Source: Asterionellopsis glacialis
Taxonomy: Eukaryota; Bacillariophyta; Plagiogrammaphyceae; Rhaphoneidales; Asterionellopsidaceae
Assembly (NCBI GenBank): GCA_014885115.2
Contig: WKLE02006685.1
Span: 1-25,785 of the forward strand
Length of the DNA stretch: 25,785 bases
Direction: 5' to 3'
A model generated the notes under the pieces. The model was not told the DNA's origin. It saw only the letters and a program-made list of their open reading frames with translations, and ran no database searches. This document shows, piece by piece, positions 17,423 through 25,785 of the stretch (position 1 is the stretch's first letter; every line of letters starts with the position of its first letter). The position numbers were made by a program, and so were the translations under genes.

Positions 17423-17862
17423 GAGAGTGATGCTTGACGTCAAGGTGGGTCGGGGTCTCTCCTTCGGAACGAAGTGTCCAAAAATGTGGTGCTGTAGCTT
17501 CTAATATCATTATGTCGTTGTAAGAAGTCAGATTAATATAAACATAAAAATAGAATTGAAAGTTCAAAACTTCGAATGTAGTTGATGTTCTTCTAGAATT
17601 ATTTTGAAACGTTTTTGCTTAAGACAGCCCTAATTCCTAGTTGCGGTGAGATGCAATGAGTGCTTTGCTTTGGAGAGAGAGCTAACCAGAGTAGATATAC
17701 AATGCAGTGCGCGAACGCCGTATTGTATTGTTTGAACAGACACCGTGAGGAACTCAGATGAAAACACGTGAAGAATCTTTGCATTTAACTGTTTGTATCT
17801 AATTTCATCACTCTTACACATAATTACATTTTCATTGACGCTATTGCGGATATTGAATATCC
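17423..17862. other. intergenic between convergent fabF and the large minus gene
   Basis: It holds the two 3' UTRs. I see AT-rich sequence, and the short minus ORFs have no coding character. No repeat or RNA gene was recognised. Confidence 0.5.
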
Positions 17863-20800
17863 TTACTTCTTGAGTACGTCGATTGTGACCCTCAAACTCG
17901 TGCACAAAAAGTGTGCATCATCGGTATTCTTGCATAGGAACAATAAAGAGCGTTTCTTCTCCTTCTTGTTGTAAGAAATATCCAGTGCAACAGACTCTTT
18001 GAACTTAGCCTGCAGTTTTTTCGAAAGCTGGTAGTGGGGATCGCGACGTCCGGCAACCGCCACCTTAAGCAACTGGTGGCAGAACAAACCACCTTTTCCA
18101 TTCCTATCAATAGTAGTCGAACTATGATTTTTCTGAGAAAACTTCTTCAACCACAGGATGGCTTGGGGGCACTCTCCACGATCGACACCGACCCCTTCTT
18201 CTTCTTTAAGCTCAATCACTTCTTTCGAAACTGTCAAGAAGCGTACCTGCCACTTGTTGTCGCTCGACAGTTTCAAGACCTCAAGGCCCTGCGTCTTGAG
18301 CCGTCCTGTGAACTCTTCCAAAACGCGGCGCTCGCCAAATGATAAGGCAGCTGCTCGGCGTTCTCTTCTGGACAGTTGCAATTTTTTGGATTCATCTGTA
18401 GCGTCGGTAGAAGTGCTAGTGGTATACTCTACTGAACTTCCTGAGTATGATGAAGAGGATCCTCGAGTGGAACTATCATAGCCCGATGATACACCCTCGG
18501 AATCCTCTGTGTCTACACTTCCATTGTATGCAGGATTTTGAAAGACCAGCCGTTCGTTTAGTGATTGCGATCGACCTTCTGTGAGAGAGGTATCTCGCGT
18601 CTCAAGAGTCTCGTCATTTGCCGAATGTGCACTGGATTCATCTTCCGTCATGAGCGAGTCTGAATGTTCACTGCCCATTGTTGATCCCTCCAAGATAGTT
18701 GATTGGTCTCCACTCGCCATGGATTTTTCAAGTTCACTCCTGTGCCACAAAGACCATCTTTTCTTTTGCTATTTTGAATAGAGAAGAAATAATGAAAAAA
18801 TATAAGGTTGAAAATATCGGAAAATTCGACGGATATAAAAAATAATGTCGATATTCCTTACCGCTTCCGTCAAAAGAGATGGTTCCCGAGATGCCACACT
18901 CTCAGCCAAGGATTCGCTCTCCAACGACAGGTTCCTGTCTACCTTCATAACTTTTTGCAGATCCTTGATGCTTTCCTTGATGCGGTTCTCTAAACCAAAA
19001 CTATCTTTTTGCTCACTGCCAACTCGTTTAACTTCTATAAAGAGATAAGAAAAATTATTTGATAAATTTGAGTGAATCAACTTTTTAAATTGCTATCCCA
19101 CGTACGAGAGACTGCAAACAAACTTACCATCCTGTTGACAAATTGTAACACCCATTGTTTCCATCAGAGTGCACCCGAATTTCATGAATGCCCATGAGGT
19201 ACTGTTTCCGGTCTCCTGCTTATCTGGCAGATGAGCAGCAGGGTTCCCTTGGGCAGGAACTTGTTCATCTCCAACACTGTAGGACATTTTAATTTCAGCA
19301 TCTTCGGTTTTCGATTGCATTTTAGTTGCATCCCAAGAAGCTGATCGAATACGTTCACCTATTTCAGAACCATGCAACATAGGTGGTGGCGGCGGTGGAG
19401 GTGGAGGAGGTGGAGGAGGTTGTTGCTCGCTGATATTGAGCAGTTTGCGATCTTCTTCCTCGTTACGAATTTCTTCATCGTTGCGAAATGATTCTTCATT
19501 GCGAAATGATTCTTCGTGATTGAATGATACATCACCATTCGACAAAATAGGCTCGGCTAGTGCTGCTAAAGCAGACATATGAATCTGGGAAACAGAGTCC
19601 ATCGAAGTGGTCCTATCATTGAGAATAGGATCACCTACGCTGCCCTCTTTCTCGGGAGTTTGCGTTTCTTCCTCTTTGCTATTATCTTTGACTGAATCTT
19701 TCACATCCTCCTCCAGTGTGCTGAGGGTGGTTCTGTTATCTGTAACTTCTATTTCTTGCCGCGTCCAGTCAATGGGAGTCCAGGTAGAAATAGTGTCACT
19801 ACACTGAATTGACTTTACTAGCATATCAGTCTTCGACAATTGACCTGGTTGAGGCTTACTAAAAGTTGATACAGACTGGTCGGATGTTGCGATAGACGTT
19901 GCATCCATCAAAGGTTTTGTGCGAATATTTGCAGCCATATCCTGGTCCTCGTCCAAAGATTCTCTGTTGAAGCTGTCTACGTTGAGCGTGTTTTGCACCT
20001 CAGAATACTTGGAATTATCGTCATCCATAGAGGCTACTGGCTTTTCTGCGACATCGTCATTCTCGTGTATCAAGGCCATGGCGTTATCAACAGCACCCTG
20101 AGCTGCAAGATTCTTAGGCGTTTTGATTTGGTCCAAGCCGTCAAACAAATCATCTGAATCGTTACTAGAAGAGAGACTGAGCTGTGGCGGAAAATCGCGT
20201 TTCTGTGTTTTCTTGCTTTTTTTCTTCTTCCTCTTTTTCGGATTCATAGAAATCTTTTTCTCGGCTTCCGTTAGCTCAGACAAAATCATGCTGCTGCAAT
20301 CATCCGAAGTGACAGTCTTTTGGTCGATCGTGGATGAGATGCCGGAAAATAATTGCGTTTCTTCTTCCATGTGCCTCTGGGTCATTACAGTCGAATCCTT
20401 ATCAAGGCAATCAAATAATGTAGAGTTATCTTCATTTTCTGAGCGAGATTGCGGGGAAGCGCTGTAAGAGTGGCTGTTGTATTCTTTCTCGAGGCCCGAT
20501 TCCGACTTGCTTTTGACCATTTTGCTGCTTTCCATCGTTTCGGTTGATATCTTACCTTCAGCAGCCTGGGAGACAACATGGCTGCTTGTATGGGGTGATG
20601 TTTTCGTAGTTGTAGAATCCATCATGCCAGTCGGCGATGTAACACGCACAGCTCCAGTAGCAGTGCGTGATAACAGCTTGTGCTGTCCTGGACTGCTTGA
20701 TTTGCTTCGAAGAGGACTGGTTCGATTTTCCACTTCAGCTTTGGATTTCGACTGTTCCATAGAAATTTCCATCGTGTTTGGCTTTTGTGATAGTGAATTT

Positions 20801-23800
20801 GCAAAACGATTTGGGCGAGATGGAGATCCTGGTATGGACTGTGGTGTTCCAGATGTAGCCCTATCAGCTTGTTTTTCGACTTTTTCTGCTGACCTAGGTG
20901 TCCTTTGGGGTGACGCCTGCTTAAGAGACATTTGCTTTGATGCACTAGAACTGCCAACTTCAGAAGAATCATGTGTCATTTTCTCTACAGAGGATACAGG
21001 GGTCCTCCTTAATGCCGGCGATCCTGAGGCTCTTCTTGGCGAATTTTGTTGAATCGGGCTTTGACCAGAAGTTTGTGAGACCTGATTTTTCAATGTATCG
21101 CCATTAGTATTCTGCCTTGCCGATGGCGACTTGGAATGCTTTTCCGCCGCCTTCGGCGATTTTTCTGTCTTTCTGTACTGGCAAACCTTGGCAGGTGATA
21201 GTGGCTGAGCAGCTGCTTCGAATGCTGAATCTGAGCTACTAAATTCCGTTGTCACAGAAATGCTATTTCCTGTCATCTGAGGCTCCATAGGCGCAACCAC
21301 GGCATTTGCTTGAGGCTGAAGAACTGGTGATTTAGTATTTCGTGGAGCCTGGTACGGGCTTTGGGCCCTAGGAACGTTGGTATTTGGTGTAGAACGCTGG
21401 TACTTTTGCAACGAGCGGTCGTTGGCGATCTTTCGCATAGCATCTACACGATTTCTTCGGAGATTCCGCTTTGCCTGTCTGGTCTGGCCTGTTGGACTTG
21501 ACTGTTCGTTCCTGCTTTGCACAGACTGACAATCATCTGTGAGTTCTGGAGATTCCATATGAATAGTTGAAGTATCGTCAGCATCCCGACTTTTACAGTC
21601 CTCCTCGAGTCCACGGCTTATGGAGGATGAGCTCCTCAAAAGAAGTTGATTTGAACCTGACTCATTTATAAATGGACTCGAAGGCCTAGAAAAAGATCTA
21701 GCCCTGCTTTTGGCTACAGGAGCTTCGGGGTCACGTGGGGGGATGGAAGTAGTTGCTCTTGTTCTTGTCCTTGTTCGAAGTGCAGTATTTTCCTTTGCTT
21801 TTGACAGCTGTGAAGCCCGACTGGTACGACTACTTTGAGTTTGCACGGACTCGGGTGTAGCATCAGTTGCTACGGAACACCCTACTGACATATCATCATC
21901 TAATTCGCTGTTCCTACTCTGGTATGATGAATGTGAACGAGATTTCCGTATCTTACTCACTAATTTCTTCTTGCTTGATAAATGGGATTGGTTATCTTTC
22001 TTTGAAGATTTCATGGCACGGATAGCGATAGTCGACAATTCTGCATTGCTAAGAGAAGACCTGGTAGAAGAAGCCGATCCAATGCTGCTCTCTCTCTCCT
22101 CCATCATCACTACTGATGCAGATTCAAGATTATTCTTCAGAGTTGTTGTCTTACCCTTTGTCTCTTTCCCGCTATACTTGTAAGAAGGCTCTTCGGCGTT
22201 ATCCTCTTGCTTTCTAATTGTAGTAGCTCGAAAGGGTGGTGGAGGAGGAGCAATATTTGTAGGTGTGGCAGACAATTGAGAGCGGTTGTGAGTACGCGCT
22301 TTGTTCATCATGCGCATCATTTTCATTCTTTGCATCCTTGGAGTCATAGCAGATGATGGAGATGGAGCGGCAACATGCGATTTTGCAACTGGAAGCTCCT
22401 CCTCTTCATTTGAAGGCCATTCAATTTGTTCACTATTCGGAGGCGCGCTAATGCTTTTGGTATTCACAGTCAATGGCGCGTTCTTATCGATACTGGTAAT
22501 ACTTTTCTTTTCCACTTCCTCGCTTATTTCTGACTCAATCGTAAGCTTATTCTCCGAACGAGTAGACGAACTTAGAGTTTCGGGTGCTCGTGGAACAGCA
22601 GGCACCTTTGGCATTACTTCTGCATGGGGAGATTTAAGCTTTTCACTGTAAACTGAACCTTCATTGTCCTCGTCTCCTTCCTCCGAAGGCCAGTCCACGG
22701 CGACACCTCCTGATCTAGGTGTCAATCCTTTCGCCGGGCTTTGTGATTGGATGTTTGCTCGTGTATTGATAACGGAGCCTCCTGCAGAGATAGAAGGGCT
22801 TTCGTGTGGCGCTGGACTTTCAGCTGGTGACTTCAAAGTAACTTGTACGTTTGACATTGAGCCGTTTGCAGAAATAGAAGAACTTCTTCCGGGAGTAAGT
22901 TTAGCACCTGGCGATTTAAGAGCAGCCCGCGCACTAGAAAGGAGGTTGGCCCCCGTCGAGGTACTTCCTTCCATAGTTTCCTCGACTTTCTTCTCTTTAG
23001 TCTTGTCTTCGGCACTCAATGATTTTGGTGTGCTCATTTTTCGTTGCCACTTTCTTAGGGGTGATTCCTGATTAGAGATCAAACTAGATACTGATTGTGC
23101 AGTCTCGTCAGAGGCTGACTCCATGTTTGGGGTATCCAAGTCCAAGTTAGCTTTTCCTTGCTCAGTCTCGTCGCCCTTCTTATCTTCCACCATTTCTTTG
23201 ACACCCGCTGATTTTGGCGTACTCACTTTTCTTTGCCACTTCCTTAGAGGCGATTCTTGGTTTGTGTGCGAAGCTGAAACTGGTTTAGTTCCATTGGCTA
23301 CACTATCGATTGTTGAAATTTTATCGGAAGAAAATTCCTTACTTGAGGTATCGAAGTCAGCTGTAACTCTTGGAAATGCTGAATTTTGCGTCGGTGTCCA
23401 AGACTTCACAAGTTTTCTTCGAGGAGGAGTCTTGACATTCTCGTTGGCATCTTTGGACGTGCTATCTTCCTCATCCCTGATTAGTTCGCTCGATGAACCA
23501 AATGTTTTCTTAGGCTTCCAGGTACTAACAATATTCTTTCGTGGCACATCGGAAAGTTTGTTAGATTCACTTGGCTTTTCTTCTCTGTCACCGTCTCGTT
23601 CCTCTGCAGGAGCTATCGGTGGGGCCGTCACAACACTCTCTGATTTCGGCGTAGCCACTTTTCGTTGCCACGGTCGTACAGGCTTTGTTTCGGACGTTGC
23701 CAGAAGTGGTTTGTTTCCAAAAGGAGAGTATTCTATTTTCGAGGTTATGGAAGGATTCGTGCGAGGTGTTTCTGGTTGTTCATTTGACTCGCTTGACTTT

Positions 23801-24999
23801 TCTTCTTCCACATCATCTCGATCGTCAACAGGAGCAATGGGTGGAGGCATCACAGCGCGCTCTGTGTTTGGCGTGGCCTCCTTCCGTTGCCACGGCCGTA
23901 CTGGCTTTGTCTCGGAAGTTGGATGAGGAGATTTGTTTTCGAAGGGTGACTTTTCCATTTTTGAGTTGCTAGGACTGGCGTGCGTAATTCTTCCTGAGCT
24001 TTCGGGTGCATCAACTCCGTTGTTCTTATTAGTGGATACTGATTCTTGCTTCACTGGCGTTCTGACTTTCCGCAAAACAACCCCTCCCCATGGTAGTGAC
24101 GTCTGTGAGTCATTTTGGGCATCTGTCGGTTCCTTTTGGACACTACTTTCTTTTTCACTCTTGGTATCGTGAGATTCCGTTAATTGCTCTTGCTCAACAC
24201 CGTTTAGAGTATTCTCGTCTTCGTCATTCTGCTTTGACGAATCATTGGAGACAGAACTAAGACTCTGCTTTATCTCCAAAGCCTGGTCATCGTCCGTGTC
24301 ATCTGACCCTTGTTTCTTTCTCTCGTAGTAAGCAAGAAATTTTGGTGTAGCCTTTTTTGTATTTTGGGTACTTCCTTCGTTTTTCTTTTGCGCTAGATTT
24401 CCTGTCGTCTCATCTGTATGCATAGATATTAAGCTGTGATCCTCACTACTACTCGTAGCAAGTTTGCGAACAGCCCAAGGGCTTTCTCTACCCAAAATCC
24501 CAGAAGGTATTGGTGACATGGTTCTTGATTGACCAACCGAAGGAGCAACGGTGGATTCGGCGGTAGCAAGACTGTGATCTTCACTTGCTGTCGATGAGAT
24601 TTTTCTTGACGACCATGGGCTTTCTCTTCCAGAAACTGGGCCTCGAGGCAGCGGTGATTTCGCACGACATGGAGGAATAGTGGCTTCACCTGCTACTGCT
24701 GATGCGATCTTATCTTCGCTGCCATTCAGTGAATGTTTTTTCGCAGACCAGGGGCTCTCTTTTCCCGCCGATGTCGGACGTCGAACAACTGGAGACCTCG
24801 TACGAGACGGTGTCACCGACATGTTTTCTGTTCCTTGGTCAACGCTCTCTGTTTGTGTATTCTTAGGATTAGACCAAGGGCTTTCTTTTCCTCGAAACCG
24901 TGCTGGGTTTGGTGATGCTGATCGAGGTAAAGGAACCGGGCTGTCTGATGTTTTCTCAAACATCTTGACTCGGTTGAGGACCGAGCTTTTCGCCGCCAT
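17863..24999 (-). CDS. large disordered repeat protein with polyproline run and PH-like C-terminus, three exons
   Basis: Exons are 24999-19128, 19034-18862 and 18768-17863, with phase 1 and phase 0 junctions, giving 2316 residues. Splicing joins three otherwise separate ORFs. Most of the protein is Ser/Pro/Glu/Lys-rich and disordered. Near the N-terminus are four ESPW repeats (39-42, 81-84, 126-129, 172-175). A tandem duplication of about 74 residues carrying RPWQRK follows, with two later KWQRK copies and two acidic WPS segments. About 13 consecutive prolines lie near residue 1860, a typical profilin- or SH3-type ligand. Exon 3 ends with about 150 residues of alternating strands and a final helix (QVRFLTVSKEVIELK; RSLLFLCKNTDDAHFLCTSL) that I read as a PH-like domain. 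No enzyme motif is seen. A scaffold or cytoskeleton/membrane adaptor is plausible, but that is inference. Confidence 0.75.
18769..18861 (-). other. intron 2 of the large gene (93 nt)
   Basis: On the minus strand it has a GTAAGG donor after GAAGCG and a TCAAAATAG acceptor before CAAAAGAAAAGA. It is phase 0 and AT-rich with in-frame stops, so retention would truncate the PH-like end. Confidence 0.75.
19035..19127 (-). other. intron 1 of the large gene (93 nt)
   Basis: It has a GTAAGT donor after CAACAGGATG and a CTCTTTATAG acceptor before AAGTTAAACG. Splicing completes a Glu codon and enters the open frame of exon 2. Confidence 0.78.
19382..19420 (-). repeat. CCN repeat encoding about 13 prolines
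   Basis: On the plus strand this is a GGN run. On the coding strand it is a pure Pro run between EQQ and MLHGSEIG. Mixed codons (CCT, CCA, CCG) argue for selection on the protein rather than a fresh microsatellite. Confidence 0.85.
23515..23965 (-). repeat. tandem duplication of about 222 bp inside exon 1
   Basis: Two adjacent blocks (about 23965-23740 and 23740-23515) share the order SPFxNK, ATSETKPVRPWQRK, ATP, PPIAP, acidic run, SESN. They have diverged by many substitutions, so the duplication is not recent. Confidence 0.75.
24470..24890 (-). repeat. four ESPW protein repeats of about 45 residues
   Basis: Units read G(K/R)ESPW(S/A)xxK, then a Ser/SED-rich stretch, then a SPxPxG-like link. 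Coding positions of ESPW are near 24885, 24759, 24624 and 24486, spaced 126, 135 and 138 bases apart. Confidence 0.8.
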
Positions 25000-25785
25000 A
25001 GTTACAGTCGATGCAACGGAACTATCTTATCGTTGCGGAACTAGTTGCTTTCGCACGAGAATGTAGGAAAAGATCATGAGCCAGGCCGAAAAGGCGGCAC
25101 TTTTATGCGGTATCGTGCGGTTGTCTTCGACTGGATGGTTGTATGAATGTAAAAATCCGTTATTTCTGTAAGCAACAAATCGTTTTGTGAATGAAAAAGG
25201 AGGTTCTCGACCGTTTGTAGTGGCTCGCGCGAAATTCAGTTTCTGTTGTTTACTCATTATTCAGACTCGTATAAGATTCATACTAGCTTTCCGTTATGTA
25301 AAGAGCAATCGACAGTTGTATTAATACCGTAAATTAACAGATAGAACCGAAATAACTGTATGTACCTGGTACCTACGGTCCTGAAGCCACTAGTACTGGT
25401 GTACCAGGTACAGGTATGGTAACAGAGGTACCAGGTACCTGGTACCGGTACAGTATCTAGTAATTGTATGCAGTACTAGAGTTGCAAGTAGGACCTACTT
25501 TTCTATGACAATGAATATGTACAGGAACGTAAATTATGAGCAATATCGAAAGTGAACCGCAAAATATTCCATCTAATCAAAACGATATCATGTACGCATG
25601 CTATATCAAGCATATGGTACATGTACAGCATTACTACTTGAAAACGAACTGTACTGTACCTTGGGTACAGAATAGTAATAAAATTGTAAAATACCCACTT
25701 TAGGCAAACCATAGTGCTTCATGGTCGGACAGAAGGATTCTTTGGTTTTAGAGTTGGGAGATATTGGAAGAGATGGCTTTGTTGG
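25000..25785. other. upstream region of the large gene and window end
   Basis: The first 360 bases should hold the promoter of the large minus gene, but I recognise no TATA box. Tract D of GTACC palindromes follows. From about 25600 to the end, a minus frame is open and protein-like (PTKPSLPISPNSKTKESF at the very end), and a plus frame starts ATG at 25722 (MVGQKDSLVLELGDIG). One of them may be a gene running out of the window, but I cannot decide which. Confidence 0.35.
25365..25475. repeat. GTACC-rich palindromic tract D
   Basis: About ten GTAC tetramers occur in 110 bases. It contains a perfect 20-base palindrome, GGTACCAGGTACCTGGTACC (25427-25446), overlapped by GTACCGGTAC (25442-25451). 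Weaker copies continue at about 25616-25672. It is the densest of the tracts in this window. Confidence 0.7.

Noticed and set aside
22664..23071. 135-codon plus-strand ORF
   Set aside because: It is a shadow of the same exon, with no independent coding signs.
23123..23926. 267-codon plus-strand ORF opposite the large gene
   Set aside because: It is antisense to a well-supported coding exon with repeats on the minus strand. Its Ser/Leu/Phe-rich product is the mirror of Ser/Glu/Lys codons.
1..25785. tRNA, rRNA, CRISPR array, complete transposon or viral gene
   Set aside because: I found no tRNA B-box in context, no regularly spaced repeat array, no transposase or reverse-transcriptase motif and no viral hallmark gene by reading both strands. 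A covariance or profile search would be more sensitive.

Overview
The window looks like nuclear DNA of a diatom or close stramenopile relative. Two genes begin with the signal-peptide plus ASAF-type presequence that sends proteins to a secondary red plastid (FabF at 16034, and a thylakoid protein on the minus strand at 15308). Introns are short, with three well-supported cases of 93, 93 and 110 nt. A secreted protein carries the Ser-Pro-Thr linkers common in diatom surface proteins. I cannot name the species.

Left part (1-3100) is poor in intact genes. It holds the 3' end of an unknown gene, a stretch of frame-broken coding-like sequence on the minus strand (about 572-1367), a GTACC-rich palindromic tract, a small two-exon gene for a 130-residue basic protein, and a second damaged coding-like stretch (2619-3081, minus). 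Then come tubulin-folding cofactor E (3173-5191, minus), 1.8 kb without a convincing gene, and the most striking gene of the window. This is a 1345-residue secreted fusion (7009-11046, plus) that joins a glucose/sorbosone dehydrogenase domain, a PKD domain, a multicopper oxidase with all its copper ligands, a bulb-lectin-like domain, a Ser/Thr/Pro linker, a Cys-rich module and a C-terminal anchor signal.

The centre (11213-17422) has the spliceosome factor RBM22/Slt11 (minus), a YidD-domain protein with a low-complexity N-terminal extension (plus), a small predicted thylakoid membrane protein (minus) and plastid beta-ketoacyl-ACP synthase II (plus). The last two diverge from one 725-bp intergenic region.

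The right part is one large three-exon gene (24999 to 17863, minus) that I assembled by splicing into a 2316-residue protein. It is mostly disordered, with several families of Trp-centred short repeats, a polyproline run and a probable PH-like domain at its C-terminus. The window ends in another GTACC-rich tract and a short undecidable open stretch. GTACC-rich palindromic tracts occur in at least four intergenic places.

Most neighbours are functionally unrelated, as expected in a compact eukaryotic genome. The plastid genes are the only local theme. The dehydrogenase-oxidase fusion is the best candidate for an undescribed system. A 38-base gap of N lies at 14387-14424.
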